64,000 bases of DNA from Rugamonas sp. A1-17 (GCA_025548565.1 JAJLPB010000006.1:1-64000); one strand, 5' to 3'; shown: positions 10,620-21,661, counted from the first letter of the stretch. Notes: generated from the letters alone by a model not told the origin. Program-made: numbers and translations.

Positions 10620-12520
10620 GGCCAGTAGCTCGGGCGCAGCTGGGCGGTCGGGCCGGTGTAGCCGTGGGCGCGGCCGTAAGCCTCCAGCGCGTGCGGGGTT
10701 TCGAAGCCGCCGAAGATCGACCACAGGAACATGCGGCCGTAAAGTTCGCAGCGCTCGCGCGGATCGCCCCGTAGCGCCGGATCCCGTTCCAGCGCGGCCT
10801 TCAGCGTGGACAGGCTGTTTTCATGGACCACCATGCGGGTGCCGCCGTCGGCGCTGGTGTCGAACACCATCAGGCGCGGCGTGCCGCTGTCGCCGTTCCA
10901 GCGCTGCCATTCCGGCAGGACCCCGGCCGGGCCGGAGCCCGGTTCGCCGTGGCGGGCGAAGTGAGTCCAGTAGCCGGCCATGGCATCGGAGACCTCTTTG
11001 CGGCCGGGCAGGTTGGCGGCGGTGAAGGAGCGGAACGGATCGAATTCGCCTTCGAGGTCGCGGAACACGAAGGCCACGTCCAGCACGTGCGCCGCGCCCA
11101 GCAGCACGCGCGGCTGGATCAGCGGCACGGCCGGTTGCTCGTCCCAGTCGAAGCGGTAGGTCCACACGTCGCGGTGGCCCGACGCCACCATGGCGCTGGC
11201 CGGATCCAGCGCGCCGGCGGCCTGCCACAAGGCGGACATGTAGGCGGCGTGGCGCTGGTAGCGGGCGCGGTCGCGCATCAAGGGTATTTGGCCGAACAGC
11301 ATGCGCACGTAGTCGGGATTGTTGGACATGAACAGCTTGTATTCGTCGCGGTTGGTGCCGATGATGACCGGCACCGCGTTGTAGCGGCCACGGTCGGCGA
11401 ACACCTCGGCCAGCGGCATGGCCGGCAGCACGTGGCCGTCCTGGATCACGCACGGAGCGTCGTAGAAGCTGAGCGCACCGGGTGTGATGGGCGCCAGCAG
11501 CGTGTCGGCCGGCAGGCCGCGTACGTAGGCGGCGATGTCGGCGGCCGGCATGGATGCGACCAGCGCCTTGGCGGCATCGCGGTCGGCGGCGCGGCCGTCG
11601 CGCTGCAGCCATCGGCACAGCAGCTCGCGCGAGCTGAGGGCGTGGCCGGGCTGGAGGTCGTCCGTGTAGTTGCGGGCCTGTGCCGGCGAATAGCTGACCG
11701 CCAGCGGCGATTGCAGGATGGCGCGGTGGAACAGGCCCTTGGCGAGGGGGCTGGCCAGCAGGGTGTAGGCATTCAGGCCGCCGGCCGATTCGCCGAACAC
11801 GGTGACGTTATCGGGGTCGCCGCCGAAAGCCGCGATGTGCTGGCGCACCCACTGCAGCGCCGCGACCAGGTCCAGCGTGCCGAAATTGCCGGAGCGGTCG
11901 GCGGGATTGTCGCCTTCCTGCGCCAGCTCTTCGAGGCTGAACCAGCCCAGGATGCCGAGCCGGTAATTGGCCGATACGACGATCACCTTGTCCTGGCCGG
12001 CCAGGTTGCGCAGCGTGGTGTAGGTGGCCGCGGTGCCGGCGGTGTTGGCGCCGCCGTGGATCCAGAACATGACCGGCAGCGCGGCGGTGCGCGCCTGTTC
12101 GGGCGTCAGCTGCGGCGCGAACACGTTCAGCGTCAGGCAGTCCTCGGAGCCGGCCACCTGGCCCCATAGCGCCGGCGGCATTTCAAGCGTGATGCCGCCC
12201 AGTTGCAGCGCCGGGCGGCCGCAGGCCAGCGCCTCGCGCACGCCCTTCCATGGCTGCGGCGGACGCGGCGCCTTCCAGCGCAGCGGACCAACCGGCGGCT
12301 GGGCGAAGGGGATGCCGAGCCAGGCATGGGTATGGTGGCGGTCGGCGCGGCCCACTACATCGCCCAGCGCGGTATGGCGCAGGGAATCGGCGGCGGGCGC
12401 CGCGGCCGGTGCCGGTGCCGGTGCCGCGGCCGCGGTGGCGGCGGCCGAGGCGCGGCGGCGCCAGAGCAGGGCGGCGGCCAGCGTCGCCGCGATCGCGGCA
12501 TAGAGCAGGATGTCAGGCAT
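10616..12520 (-). CDS. type-B carboxylesterase, membrane-anchored
   Basis: A 634-residue alpha/beta hydrolase of the carboxylesterase/cholinesterase family. An N-terminal hydrophobic helix (about 4-19) and a low-complexity Ala/Pro linker (about 25-46) suggest a membrane tether facing the periplasm. The catalytic domain has the oxyanion segment WIHGGAN, nucleophile elbow GESAGG (Ser about 245), acid in GTNRDEYK and a candidate His in [20 protein letters not shown] is a family signature. It starts 8 bases inside the end of the chemoreceptor gene and is followed by the overlapping thiolase. In an operon with alcohol and aldehyde dehydrogenases it probably releases aromatic alcohols or acids from esters (inference). 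Confidence 0.88.
   Translation of the reverse strand: MPDILLYAAIAATLAAALLWRRRASAAATAAAAPAPAPAAAPAADSLRHTALGDVVGRADRHHTHAWLGIPFAQPPVGPLRWKAPRPPQPWKGVREALACGRPALQLGGITLEMPPALWGQVAGSEDCLTLNVFAPQLTPEQARTAALPVMFWIHGGANTAGTAATYTTLRNLAGQDKVIVVSANYRLGILGWFSLEELAQEGDNPADRSGNFGTLDLVAALQWVRQHIAAFGGDPDNVTVFGESAGGLNAYTLLASPLAKGLFHRAILQSPLAVSYSPAQARNYTDDLQPGHALSSRELLCRWLQRDGRAADRDAAKALVASMPAADIAAYVRGLPADTLLAPITPGALSFYDAPCVIQDGHVLPAMPLAEVFADRGRYNAVPVIIGTNRDEYKLFMSNNPDYVRMLFGQIPLMRDRARYQRHAAYMSALWQAAGALDPASAMVASGHRDVWTYRFDWDEQPAVPLIQPRVLLGAAHVLDVAFVFRDLEGEFDPFRSFTAANLPGRKEVSDAMAGYWTHFARHGEPGSGPAGVLPEWQRWNGDSGTPRLMVFDTSADGGTRMVVHENSLSTLKAALERDPALRGDPRERCELYGRMFLWSIFGGFETPHALEAYGRAHGYTGPTAQLRPSYWP
12395..12450. 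repeat. low-complexity GC repeat encoding the Ala/Pro linker of the esterase
   Basis: Repeated GCCGGTGCCGGTGCC units followed by GCGGCCGCG runs encode the flexible linker after the membrane helix. It is a slippage-prone coding repeat, not a mobile element. Confidence 0.5.
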
Positions 12521-14138
12521 GTTGGGGCTCCTCGTGGTGTGAACGTGTCGGCTGCGGAAGGGACGGGACAGGGGGATCGCCGGAGTCGTCGAGTTTGAAG
12601 GCGTGCACCAGCCGCGCCAGTTCCGCGGCCTGTTGACGCATGCCGGCGGTGGCTTCGGTGGCCTGCTCGACCAGGTCCGCGTTCCGCTGCGTGGCCAGTT
12701 CCATCGCCTGCAACGCGGTGCCGGCCTGCTCGATGCCGGCCTGCTGCTGGACGCTGGCGGCGGCGATGCGGCCGATGATGATGCCGACGTGCCGCACGCT
12801 GTCGACCACTTCGTTCATGGTGGCGCCGGCACGCGCGACAAGCCGGTTGCCGGCTTCGACCTGCGCCACCGAGTGTCCGATCAGCGTGCGGATTTCCCGC
12901 GCGGCGGTGGCGGAGCGGTGTGCCAGGTTGCGCACCTCGCCCGCCACCACCGCGAAGCCGCGTCCCTGTTCGCCGGCGCGCGCCGCTTCGACCGCCGCGT
13001 TCAGGGCCAGGATATTGGTCTGGAAAGCGATGCCGTCGATGACGCCGATGATTTCGCCGATGCGATGAGCCGAGCCGGTGATGGAGTCCATCGTCTGGAT
13101 CACTTCCGCCGCCACTTTGCCGCCGTCGCGCGCCACGGTGCTGGCGTTGGCCGCCAGCTCGGTGGCCTGCTGCGCGTGGCTGGCGTTATCGCGGACGGCG
13201 TCCGCCAACCGCGCCATGCATTCCGCCGTGGCCCGCAGGGAGGCGCGCTGGCCCTTGCCGCGTACGGCGAGATCCTGATGGCCACCGGCGATGGCGCCGG
13301 CCGCTCCCGCGATCCGGTCGGTGCCGCGGCGCACCTTGCCGACCATATTGGCCAGGTCGGTGCGCATGGTGTGCATCGCGTACAGCAGGCTGCTGGCGTC
13401 GCCGCCTTGCAGATCGACGCCGCCGGCCAGGTCGCCCGCGGCGGTGCGGCCGGCGATGCTGACGGCGTAGGCGGGTTCGCCGCCCAGCTGGCGCAGTATG
13501 TTCCGCGTCAGCCACCAGCACAGCGCGGCGCCCAGCAGCAGGGCCGCCGCGCCCATCGCCAGCATCCAGGCGCGCGCCTCGGCGTCCGATGCGCCATTCT
13601 GCGCGGCCGCCTGTTCGCTTTGCCGGTTCTCCAGCGCGACCAGCTGTTCCAATGCTGTCATCCAGCGCGTCTGGACCGGCAGCAGCCGGTCCACCAGCAG
13701 CTGGTAGATCTGGTCGGATTCGCTGCCCATCGCCAGTTCGATGGCCTGTGCGATGGGCGCCTGGGCCGCCGCGTTTTGCTGGCCGATTTGTGCCAGCAGC
13801 GCGGTTTCCTCGGCGGTCGCCGGCAATTGGCGCAGCTGGTGTTCGGCGGCGGCGTAGCGTCTGGCCTGGTCCTGCGCGCGCTGCGCTTCCGGCTGAAGGT
13901 AGGACAGGGAACCGATCAACGCCATGTTCCGCAACGCGATCATGCGCTCATACACGGTGTCGCGCATTTGCGTGGCGAGGCGGGTCTTGACGTTGCCGAC
14001 CTGGGTGATCTGGTCGGTGCGCTGCCGCATCTGCGCCATATTGCCCAGTCCAAGCGCGATGACGGCGGCCAGCAGCGCCAGGATCAGGCCGAAGCCCAAT
14101 CGCAGGCGGGCGCCGATGCTCATGTCGGAAATGTTCAT
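12513..14138 (-). CDS. methyl-accepting chemotaxis protein (4HB sensor type)
   Basis: A 541-residue chemoreceptor. Transmembrane helix 1 spans about 13-32, a four-helix-bundle periplasmic domain about 33-185, and transmembrane helix 2 about 188-210. A HAMP domain and the cytoplasmic coiled-coil hairpin follow, with the near-invariant tip [20 protein letters not shown]. The first methylation helix, normally rich in Glu/Gln (EEQAASLEET type), reads [18 protein letters not shown], so usual modification sites are missing there. No CheR-docking pentapeptide is visible at the C terminus. It lies between the RND permease (4-base gap) and the esterase (8-base overlap), so it is probably co-expressed and senses the operon's substrate or product (inference). 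Confidence 0.92.
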   Translation of the reverse strand: MNISDMSIGARLRLGFGLILALLAAVIALGLGNMAQMRQRTDQITQVGNVKTRLATQMRDTVYERMIALRNMALIGSLSYLQPEAQRAQDQARRYAAAEHQLRQLPATAEETALLAQIGQQNAAAQAPIAQAIELAMGSESDQIYQLLVDRLLPVQTRWMTALEQLVALENRQSEQAAAQNGASDAEARAWMLAMGAAALLLGAALCWWLTRNILRQLGGEPAYAVSIAGRTAAGDLAGGVDLQGGDASSLLYAMHTMRTDLANMVGKVRRGTDRIAGAAGAIAGGHQDLAVRGKGQRASLRATAECMARLADAVRDNASHAQQATELAANASTVARDGGKVAAEVIQTMDSITGSAHRIGEIIGVIDGIAFQTNILALNAAVEAARAGEQGRGFAVVAGEVRNLAHRSATAAREIRTLIGHSVAQVEAGNRLVARAGATMNEVVDSVRHVGIIIGRIAAASVQQQAGIEQAGTALQAMELATQRNADLVEQATEATAGMRQQAAELARLVHAFKLDDSGDPPVPSLPQPTRSHHEEPQHA

Positions 14139-14142
14139 GGCG

Positions 14143-16572
14143 TCAGTGGGTTCCGGCCACGGCGCGTTCCGGCGCGGGTGTAGCCGCTTCGTGCCGCGCG
14201 GGCTTTCGCGGCATCAGGAAGTGCGCCAGCGCCGGCACCAGCACCAGTGCGCCCACCATATTCCAGAGGAACATGAAGGCCAGCAGGATGCCCATGTCGG
14301 CCTGGAATTTGATCGGCGAGAACAGCCAGGTGGCAACCGCCACGGCCAGCGTCACGCCGGTCAGGATCACCACGCGGCCGGTGAAGCGCAGCGCGTGCAG
14401 GTAGGCGTCGGACAGGCTGGCGCCGGCGCGCATGCGGGTCAGCATCACGCTGAGCACATACAGCGCGTAGTCCACGCCGATGCCCACGCCGAGCGCGATC
14501 ACCGGCAGCGTGGCGACCTTGACGCCCATGCCCAGCACCACCATCAGCACCTCGCACAGGATGGAGGTGAGCACCAGCGGCAGGATCGCCACCACCACCG
14601 CGCGCCAGTTGCGGAAGGTGGCGTAGCACAGCAGAATCACCGCGCCATAGACCCAGAACAGCATGTCGTGCATGGCCTGCTTGACGACGATGTTGGTGGC
14701 GGCCTCGATGCCGGCGCTGCCGGCGGCCAGCTGGAACTGCACTTCCGGCGTGTTGTTTGCGGCGGCGAAGGCTTCGACCGCGTCGACCACGCGGGTGAGC
14801 GTGGCGGCCTTGTGGTCCTTCAGGTAAACGTACAGCGACAGCAGCGAGCAGCTCTGGTTGAACAGTTCACGCGGCGCGCGGGTCTGCACCGCACCCAGCG
14901 CGCCGGCGTTGGGGATCAGGTCGTACCATTTGAAGTTGCCTTCGTTGTAGCCGGTGGTGGCCAGCTTGCTCAACGCCGCCATCGAGTTGGTCGAGTCGAC
15001 GCCGGGCAGCTGCTCCAGCTGCCACGCCAGCGCGTCCACGCTGGCCAGCGTGGCGTAGCGGGTGCACTGGTCGGGCGCGGTCTTGATCATCACCACCAGG
15101 ATGTCGGAGCTGGCCGCGTAGTTGGCGACCATGAAGCCGTTGTCGCGGTTATAGCGCGAATCGGCCCGCAGTTCCGGCGCGCCGGGATCGAGGTCGCCCA
15201 CCTTCAGGTTAAGGCTGTACAGGTAGCCCAGGCCACCCAGCAGCACGCTGGCGGCCACCGTGACGGCGGCCCAGCGGCGCTGGGTGAAGCGGTCGAGGAA
15301 GACCCACAGCCAGGGCTGGGCCGAGCCTTCGCCGCTATCGGCCTGCAGGCTGCGCGCGGCGGCCTTGGCGCTCACGCCGGTGTAGGACAGCAGCACCGGC
15401 AGCAGCACCAGGTTGGTGAAGATCAGCACCGCCACGCCGATGCTGGCGATGATGGCGAGATCCTGGATCACCTTGATGCGGATGCTGACCAGCACCGCGA
15501 AGCCGACCGCGTCGCACAGCAGCGCGGTGAGGCCGGCCGCGAACAGGCGCCGGAAGGTGTAGCGCGCCGCCACCACGCGATGCGTGCCGCGGCCCACGTC
15601 CTGCATGATGCCGTTCATCTTCTGGGCGCCGTGGCTCATGCCGATGGCGAACACCAGGAATGGCACCAGCACCGAATACGGATCGAGTTCGTAGTGCAGG
15701 GTGGCCAGCAGGCCGCACTGCCATAGTACCGCGATCAGCGAGCACACCACCACCAGCGTGGTGCTGCGCCAGCAGCGTGTGTACCAGAACAGCACCCCGC
15801 CGGCGATGGCGATCGCCAGCAGGAAGAACATCAGCACCTGTTGCAGGCCCTCGATCAGGTCACCGACGATCTTGGCGAAGCCGGTGATGTGTATGCGCAC
15901 GCCTTCCTTCTGGTACCTGGCGCGGATCTGTTCCAGCCGTTCCGACAGGGCGCCGTAGTCCAGCGCCTGGCCGGTCTGCGGATTCTGCTCCAGCAGCGGC
16001 ACGAAGACAATGCTGGACTTGAAGTCGGCCGCCACCAGCTGGCCGATTTCGCCGGAGCGCGCGACGTTGGCGCGCAGCTGCGCGAGGCTGGCGGCGGAGC
16101 CGTCGTAGCCGTCCGGGATGACGGTGCCGCCATCCAGGCCTTCCTCTGTGACGGCGGCCCAGCGCGTGCTGGGCGTCCAGAGCGATTTCATGAAGGGACG
16201 GTCCACGCCCGGCAGCAGGAACAGTTCATCGTTCAGGCGTTGCAGGGTGTCGAGGTAGGCGCGGTCGTAGATGGTGCCGCCGCCCGCTTCGACGGCGATG
16301 CGCACCGAGTTGCCCAGTCCATTCAGGTCGGCCTTGTTGGCCAGGTAGTTGACCACGTAGGGATGGGCGCTCGGGATCATCTTCTCGAAGCTGGCATTGA
16401 GCTTGATGCGCGTGGCCTGGTAGCCCAGCAGGATGGTCGCCAGCAGGCAAAGCAGGATGACCAGCGGCCGGTGGTTGAACAACGCGCGTTCGCCCAGGTT
16501 GCCCGAGCCGGTGTCGAAATCCTGCAGCCGCCTTACGACCGGCTGTTGTTCTAAGTCTTGATCTGTGTGCAT
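14143..16572 (-). CDS. RND/MMPL-family permease, envelope module 1
   Basis: An 809-residue inner-membrane protein of the RND superfamily in the MMPL/HpnN-like branch. It has two repeats, each with one helix, a large periplasmic loop and five further helices. Signatures seen are [31 protein letters not shown] and [16 protein letters not shown]. No membrane-fusion adaptor or TolC-like gene is nearby; it is preceded by BNR, DUF1329 and DUF1302 genes, and a second set with about 60% similar sequence (by eye) lies at 36279-42736. Export or trafficking of hydrophobic compounds across the envelope is likely, but direction and substrate are unknown. The ATG at 16572 ([10 protein letters not shown]) is preferred; longer in-frame sequence overlaps the upstream gene. 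Confidence 0.88.
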   Translation of the reverse strand: MHTDQDLEQQPVVRRLQDFDTGSGNLGERALFNHRPLVILLCLLATILLGYQATRIKLNASFEKMIPSAHPYVVNYLANKADLNGLGNSVRIAVEAGGGTIYDRAYLDTLQRLNDELFLLPGVDRPFMKSLWTPSTRWAAVTEEGLDGGTVIPDGYDGSAASLAQLRANVARSGEIGQLVAADFKSSIVFVPLLEQNPQTGQALDYGALSERLEQIRARYQKEGVRIHITGFAKIVGDLIEGLQQVLMFFLLAIAIAGGVLFWYTRCWRSTTLVVVCSLIAVLWQCGLLATLHYELDPYSVLVPFLVFAIGMSHGAQKMNGIMQDVGRGTHRVVAARYTFRRLFAAGLTALLCDAVGFAVLVSIRIKVIQDLAIIASIGVAVLIFTNLVLLPVLLSYTGVSAKAAARSLQADSGEGSAQPWLWVFLDRFTQRRWAAVTVAASVLLGGLGYLYSLNLKVGDLDPGAPELRADSRYNRDNGFMVANYAASSDILVVMIKTAPDQCTRYATLASVDALAWQLEQLPGVDSTNSMAALSKLATTGYNEGNFKWYDLIPNAGALGAVQTRAPRELFNQSCSLLSLYVYLKDHKAATLTRVVDAVEAFAAANNTPEVQFQLAAGSAGIEAATNIVVKQAMHDMLFWVYGAVILLCYATFRNWRAVVVAILPLVLTSILCEVLMVVLGMGVKVATLPVIALGVGIGVDYALYVLSVMLTRMRAGASLSDAYLHALRFTGRVVILTGVTLAVAVATWLFSPIKFQADMGILLAFMFLWNMVGALVLVPALAHFLMPRKPARHEAATPAPERAVAGTH

Positions 16573-16609
16573 GATGTTCCAGCCATATTCGTATGTAGGG
16601 GGAAGGGCG

Positions 16610-17725
16610 CTAGCGCGGCGCGGCCGGCGAAGCGACCCGGCGCAGGCCGCGCAGCCCGGCCACGACCAGCGCGCCGTCGCGGGCCTGGGCGACGGCAGCC
16701 AGCGGCAGGGCGGGCGGCAACGCGCCACCGGCTTGCGCGGTGAAGCTGCGGCCCTGGTCGCGGCTGAGCAGCACGTCGCCGCCCTGGCTGACCAGCACCA
16801 GTGTGCCGTCGGCCAGCTCGGCGCCGCCGGCCAGCGATGCCTGGACGCCGGTTTCGACCTTGCTCCAGCTGGCGCCCTGGTCGCCGGACCAGTAGGCGTT
16901 GCCGCGCAAGCCGTAGGCGAGCAGCGCGCCGCCGCGCGTGGCCAGCAGGCCGAAATAGCTGCCTTTGTACGGCGTGGCCAGGGCGTTGAAGCTGGCTCCC
17001 TGGTCGGTGGAACGCAGCAGCAGCCCCTGTTCGCCAGCCAGATAAAGCGCGCCGCCGGCGCCGCGCATGCCGTACAAGTGCAGGCCCTTGGGATTGGCCA
17101 CGTGCCGCTGCCACGGTTGCCAGGTGGCGCCGCCGTCGCCGGTCTTGAACAGCAGGTTGTAGGCGCCCAGCACATAGCCGTTGCGCGGGCCGTCGAAGTA
17201 CAGGTCGAGGAAGGGCTTGTCCGGGCCGTCGTCCACCAGGTGCCGGGCGTCGGCCAAGGCGCGCGCCTGTTCCGGGCCGGCGACATCGGCCGCCGCCCGC
17301 AACGCCAGCGCGGCGGCCTGGATGCCGTCCAGCTGCTTGCTCCAGGTGGCGCCGCCATCGACGCTGCGCAGCACCACGCCCTGATGCCCGACCGCCCATC
17401 CTTGTTTGGCGTCGACGAACTGCAATGCCGTCAGGCTGACGCCGACCGGCACGCTGGCCTGGCGCCAGGTGACGCCGGCATCGTCCGAATACAGGATGGT
17501 GCCGCGTTCACCGGCCGCCACCAGCCGCTGGCCGGCGGCGGCGATGGCCAGCATGGCCGCGTTCAGCGCCTTGGGCGTGACCAGGGCCGGTTGCGTCAGC
17601 GCCGCCGGAGCGGCTGCCGTGGCTTTGACGCCATCGGCGCCGGCGGCTGGCGCCAGCGCGCACGACGAGGCGAACAACGCCGCCAGCGCCGCGCGGCGGG
17701 CCGCACTTGGATTCAGAATGTTCAT
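16610..17725 (-). CDS. periplasmic BNR/Ycf48-like beta-propeller protein, envelope module 1
   Basis: A 371-residue exported protein (signal peptide ending near PAAGA) with sialidase-type Asp-box repeats such as SDDAGVTW, SVDGGATW, TGDGGATW and SGDQGASW. These belong to the Ycf48/WD40-YVTN-BNR propeller group. Propellers of this group act as assembly or interaction platforms rather than glycosidases, and no catalytic set is apparent. AAGGGG six bases upstream of the ATG at 17725 fixes the start; the GTG five codons earlier lies inside the ribosome site. It sits between DUF1329 and the RND permease, the same order as in the second module. Confidence 0.85.
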   Translation of the reverse strand: MNILNPSAARRAALAALFASSCALAPAAGADGVKATAAAPAALTQPALVTPKALNAAMLAIAAAGQRLVAAGERGTILYSDDAGVTWRQASVPVGVSLTALQFVDAKQGWAVGHQGVVLRSVDGGATWSKQLDGIQAAALALRAAADVAGPEQARALADARHLVDDGPDKPFLDLYFDGPRNGYVLGAYNLLFKTGDGGATWQPWQRHVANPKGLHLYGMRGAGGALYLAGEQGLLLRSTDQGASFNALATPYKGSYFGLLATRGGALLAYGLRGNAYWSGDQGASWSKVETGVQASLAGGAELADGTLVLVSQGGDVLLSRDQGRSFTAQAGGALPPALPLAAVAQARDGALVVAGLRGLRRVASPAAPR

Positions 17726-17740
17726 CGAACGCCCCTTCAC

Positions 17741-19099
17741 TTAGCGCGAGCCCTGGTTGGCCAGTTCCTCTGGGCCGAAATAGCTGGCCGGCAGACGCGG
17801 AATGGTCTTGTACTGCGTGGCGAGGTCGTTGGAAGCCTCGTTCAGCAGATAGGCGCCGGTCTGCACGTTGTACGTGCCCCACATGACGTTGCCCACCACG
17901 GCCGGCACGTCCGGCGCCAGCAGCGTCAGCGTGTAGTTGCCGCGCCAGATCTGGCCCTGTGCGTCGTAGCCGTCCACCATGATGATCTGCCAGGTGTCCT
18001 CGTCCAGGTAGTAGCGGCGCTTGGTGACGACGTGGCGCTTGCCCGGCATCAGGCTCGCTTCCACCTCCCACACGCGGTGCAGCTCCCACCGCACCAGGTC
18101 CGGATTGAGGAACTGCGGGCCAACCAGGTCGCTGATCTTGGCCGATGCGGCGCGGTTGTTGTTATACGGGATGTACATCTCCTTCTTGCCGATCAACTTG
18201 AGTTCATGGTGGTCGATGGGGCCGAACAGCATGAACGCTTCGTCGAACAGGCCGATGCCGGAGGTGACCGAGTCCGGCGTATCGTAGGACACCGACGGCG
18301 CGCGCCGCACGCGGCGCTGGCCGACCAGGTACTGCCAGATGGCGCGCGGCTGCGCGTCGCTGATGCCGTCGTGGACCAGGATGCCTTCGCCGGCCTTGGA
18401 CGCCGGCGCGCGCGTGATCAGGCGGCCGAACTGGTAGATGCCGTCGAATTTTTCCAGGCTGCCGTCCTTGAAGTAGTACGGCCGCATGATGGTCTGTTCA
18501 GCCTCGGTAGCGGTGGCGCGCTTGCCGTCCGGCGTGACGATGGTGGTCCGCAGCGGGAACACGGTGGTCTCGCCGGTCCATGCCAGCCGGTGGTTCATCA
18601 TGGCTTCGTAGCCGGTCTTCGGAATCGGGAACGGGATGCCGCCGAACGCGCCCTCCACACCGAAACCGCCGTCGATGGACTTGGCGCGGGTGGCGTTCTT
18701 GAAGGTGTTCTCGTATACCCAGGCCGGCGCGCCACCGGTGCGGTGGGTCGGATAGACGTCGATGCGGTAGGCCGGATACTTCTTCAACAGAGCGATGGTG
18801 GCGGCGGACAGCTTGGCAGCGTATTGGTCGACGTTCTTGCCGGTGATGGCCAGCGTCGGCTTCTCGGCGGCGAAGGGATCGGCGCGGAAGTCGCCGGGCT
18901 TGAAGCCGGCGGGCACCTTGGCGTAGACGCCGTCCCAGGCGGGAATCGTGCCGTCCTTGTTGCCGGCTTTCTCGGCGCCCAGCGGGGTCAGGGTGGAGTG
19001 CAGCTTGGCCGCTTCGTCGGCGGTGACGGCGGCGCCGGCGTGCGGCAGGGCGAAGGCCAGCGCCAGCGCGGCGGCGGCGAAAGTCAGGGTCGTCTTCAT
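17741..19099 (-). CDS. DUF1329 periplasmic/outer-membrane protein, envelope module 1
   Basis: A 452-residue DUF1329 protein with a clear signal peptide (MKTTLTF to HAGA). Family hallmarks are LTPLGAEKAGNKDGTIPAW near the N terminus, YENTFKNATRA, GQRRVRRAP and RRYYLDEDTWQIIMVDGYD. DUF1329 is usually described as LolB-like or outer-membrane-sorting-like and is nearly always encoded next to DUF1302. AAGGA upstream of the ATG at 19099 sets the start; the longer open frame runs into the DUF1302 gene. It probably carries a hydrophobic ligand or lipid between the barrel and the RND pump (inference). Confidence 0.88.
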   Translation of the reverse strand: MKTTLTFAAAALALAFALPHAGAAVTADEAAKLHSTLTPLGAEKAGNKDGTIPAWDGVYAKVPAGFKPGDFRADPFAAEKPTLAITGKNVDQYAAKLSAATIALLKKYPAYRIDVYPTHRTGGAPAWVYENTFKNATRAKSIDGGFGVEGAFGGIPFPIPKTGYEAMMNHRLAWTGETTVFPLRTTIVTPDGKRATATEAEQTIMRPYYFKDGSLEKFDGIYQFGRLITRAPASKAGEGILVHDGISDAQPRAIWQYLVGQRRVRRAPSVSYDTPDSVTSGIGLFDEAFMLFGPIDHHELKLIGKKEMYIPYNNNRAASAKISDLVGPQFLNPDLVRWELHRVWEVEASLMPGKRHVVTKRRYYLDEDTWQIIMVDGYDAQGQIWRGNYTLTLLAPDVPAVVGNVMWGTYNVQTGAYLLNEASNDLATQYKTIPRLPASYFGPEELANQGSR

Positions 19100-19112
19100 T
19101 ATAGTTTTATCC

Positions 19113-20816
19113 TTAGAATGCGCGTTTGATGTTGAAGGAGATGTAATCGCGGTCCGCCAGCGACTGGGCATAGCTCAGGATGGGCGTGTTGGTGGCCGGA
19201 TTATTCTTCAGGAAGGTACCGCTGCCGCCGAGGAAGCGCACGTAGCTGATGCCGAACTTCCAGTCCTGGTGGTAGGTGGCGTTGACGCCGATATTGAAGT
19301 CGCCGCCGTGCGAGCTGCCGCCGTTGAAGTTGAACACGGCGCGCGAGCGGCCGTCGATGTTGTAGCCGATGCCGATGGGGACCGACAGGTCCAGGCCATC
19401 GATCACCTGGTAGTAGGACGGCTCGAAGATCATCCGCGCCGAGGTGGCGTCGCGTGTGGTGTTGGGATCGAGCGAGCCTTGCCAGGTGACGCTGGTGGCG
19501 CGGTTCCACGCCAGCTCGCCCAGCAGCGAGGCGCCCTGGAAGAACGGATTGGTCGGCATCACGTAGATCGCGGACAGGTTCACGTGCGCCGTATTGCCGA
19601 CCGCGTAGGCTGGATTGCCGCTGTTGTCGGCAAAGACGCCGGCGCCGGCGCGCGACAGGAAGTTGGGCGTCGGGTCGCTGACCAGCGGCGTGTTGCGGCG
19701 CACCGATACCTCGGCCGCCACGTTCGCGCCCAGCAGCACGGTGCTGGCGCTGGCGCCGAAGGTGCGGATGCCTTCCGCGTACACGGCCCGCACGGTCGAT
19801 GGCGCGCCGGGCGGGAAGCCGGGCGCGAAGCCCAGGTAGAAGTAGGGCGTCTTGTCGTGGTAGCGCGCCGCGTAGAAGCCGTATTCGACGTCCGATCCGG
19901 CCGGCGTGAACTTGACCTGCACGCCGCCCTGGCCGGAGTTCTTTGCCTTCATGTCCGGCTGCGTGTAGAAGGCTGGCGCGCCGCTGTTGGCCGGCGCGAC
20001 CAGGAAGGCGCTGCTGCCGGCGCCCGCCGCGTCGTAGGAACTGAGGTAGCTGCCGACGCCGGGTATCTGCGTTGGACGCCATTCGAATTGATAGTAGCCG
20101 CCGATCGATACGTTGGGCAGCACCTGCAACTGGCCCGAGACCTGGTTGACCGGACGAAGAATCTCCTTGAACTGCGCACCCGGAACGCTGAGCAGCTTGA
20201 CCAGGTCGACCGGACCCTGGGCGTTGGCGATGCCGTTCGCGCCAAAGAACAGGCTTTCGCCATATTGCAGCGTGTGGCGGCCCACGCGCACGGTGCCTGG
20301 CAGTTCGCCCAGCGATCCCTTGGCGAAGACGAAGGCGTCCAGCAGCTCGGCGTTGCGGCCGTGGAGCAGGCGGGTGCCGTCGGTGAACTCGTTGCCGGCC
20401 TTGCCGGTCAGCGTGGCGGCGTTGCTGGCGTAGGAGGCGTTGTCGTTGCTGCGGTTGTAGGAGGCGTCGTACCAGGCGGCGGCGCTGATGCGCATGCCCA
20501 GGTTGCGGGTACCGGCGTCGAACTCGGACAGCCAGTCGACCCGGCTGGAGACGATGCCCTTGCGGCGGAAGTTCTGGTTGCCGTCGTCGATGTTATAGCC
20601 GGTGAAGTCGGCGGGACCGGAGGCCGGATAGCCGCCCGCCAGCAGGCGCGCGTCGGCGTCCTTGAGGCGATAGGCGCCGCTGTACTTGAAGGTGTTGTTC
20701 CAGCTGATCTTGAGTTCGGGATTGGCGGTCTCGAATTCGTATGCGTGGGCGGCCGGCAGTGCGGCCGCCACGGCCAATGCCAACAGGGTTGGACTCAGGC
20801 GTTTGTTCGCTTGCAT
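19113..20816 (-). CDS. DUF1302 outer-membrane beta-barrel protein, envelope module 1
   Basis: A 567-residue protein with a signal peptide (cleavage near AHA-Y), many amphipathic strands and a terminal Phe (NIKRAF), the usual signal for outer-membrane barrels. DUF1302 marks are FETANPELKISWNNTFKYS, the repeated YGESLFFGANGIANAQGPVDL segment and a closing SLADRDYISFNIKRAF. It is probably a channel or receptor for hydrophobic aromatics. It follows the SDR gene after 59 bases and precedes DUF1329 by 13, so it sits in the middle of the operon rather than at its start. Confidence 0.88.
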   Translation of the reverse strand: MQANKRLSPTLLALAVAAALPAAHAYEFETANPELKISWNNTFKYSGAYRLKDADARLLAGGYPASGPADFTGYNIDDGNQNFRRKGIVSSRVDWLSEFDAGTRNLGMRISAAAWYDASYNRSNDNASYASNAATLTGKAGNEFTDGTRLLHGRNAELLDAFVFAKGSLGELPGTVRVGRHTLQYGESLFFGANGIANAQGPVDLVKLLSVPGAQFKEILRPVNQVSGQLQVLPNVSIGGYYQFEWRPTQIPGVGSYLSSYDAAGAGSSAFLVAPANSGAPAFYTQPDMKAKNSGQGGVQVKFTPAGSDVEYGFYAARYHDKTPYFYLGFAPGFPPGAPSTVRAVYAEGIRTFGASASTVLLGANVAAEVSVRRNTPLVSDPTPNFLSRAGAGVFADNSGNPAYAVGNTAHVNLSAIYVMPTNPFFQGASLLGELAWNRATSVTWQGSLDPNTTRDATSARMIFEPSYYQVIDGLDLSVPIGIGYNIDGRSRAVFNFNGGSSHGGDFNIGVNATYHQDWKFGISYVRFLGGSGTFLKNNPATNTPILSYAQSLADRDYISFNIKRAF

Positions 20817-20875
20817 GGTTTATCTCCTCGTTATAGTTGTATGGCCGCTCACGCGCGGCCGGGCGGATGCTCACA

Positions 20876-21643
20876 TCAGATAAAGGTCGAAGCCAGTCCT
20901 CCGTCCACGGGCAGGTTGATGCCGCTGATCCAGCGCGATTCGTCGCTGCACAGGAAGCTGATGGCGGCGGCCACTTCGTCGGCGTAGGCGGGGCGCTTCA
21001 TGCGGTGGGCGTCGCGCTGCACGCGCTCCTCGCCCAGCATGGAGACGAAGTCGCCCAGGATGGGCGTGAAGACGGGGCCCGGCGCCACGCTGTTCATGCG
21101 TACCGAGTGCTGCATGAACCATTTCTGCGATTGGGCGTAGGTCCAGACGATCAGCGCTTCCTTGAAGTACTGGTAGCAGGTCTCGGCCGGGACGGGATGC
21201 GCGTCCAGCCATGCCTGGCCTTCGGTGAAGCCGCGCACCGCCGCCAGCTGCTTGTGCAGTTCCAGCCGCTCAGGCCATTCCGCGCCCAGGATGGAGGCGA
21301 CGTTGACGATGGAGCCGCCGGCCGGCATGCGCGGCAGGACGGCTTCGGTCAAATGGCGCAGACCGAGGTAGTTGACCCGCGCCAGCAGCGCGGGATCGGC
21401 GGTGCCGGGCACGCCGGCGATATTGCACAGCGCGTCCACGCGTTGCGGCAGCTGGGCGACGGCGGCGTCGATGCTGGCGGTCTGGCCCAGGTCGACGGAG
21501 ATGAAACCGTCCAGCGTCAGGCCAGGTTCGGTGCGGTCCATGCCGATCACGGTGGCGCCTTCGAAGCGCGCCAGGCGCGCCACTTCGGCGCCGATGCCGG
21601 ATGCGGCGCCGGTGACGACGATGGTCTTGTTACGTAACTTCAT
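20876..21643 (-). CDS. calA: coniferyl-alcohol dehydrogenase-like SDR
   Basis: A 255-residue short-chain dehydrogenase whose sequence closely follows the coniferyl-alcohol dehydrogenase CalA of Pseudomonas sp. HR199 as I recall it, including LCNIAGVPGTADP, YQYFKEALIVW and RMNSVAPGPVFTPI. The Rossmann glycine motif TGAASGIG is at 11-18, Ser117 precedes the catalytic Y157xxxK161, and the end NLPVDGGLAS matches. It should oxidise coniferyl alcohol (or a related allylic aromatic alcohol) to the aldehyde with NAD. It lies 18 bases after the aldehyde dehydrogenase that would take the next step, and the acid would enter the Fcs/Ech/Vdh route. Confidence 0.88.
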   Translation of the reverse strand: MKLRNKTIVVTGAASGIGAEVARLARFEGATVIGMDRTEPGLTLDGFISVDLGQTASIDAAVAQLPQRVDALCNIAGVPGTADPALLARVNYLGLRHLTEAVLPRMPAGGSIVNVASILGAEWPERLELHKQLAAVRGFTEGQAWLDAHPVPAETCYQYFKEALIVWTYAQSQKWFMQHSVRMNSVAPGPVFTPILGDFVSMLGEERVQRDAHRMKRPAYADEVAAAISFLCSDESRWISGINLPVDGGLASTFI

Positions 21644-21661
21644 ATGGTCTCCTTGTTGTCG

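Noticed and set aside
16573..17358. N-terminal extension of the first RND permease
   Set aside because: The open frame continues upstream, but these codons lie inside the propeller gene in another frame and show no membrane or RND features; the ATG at 16572 matches the paralogue's start.
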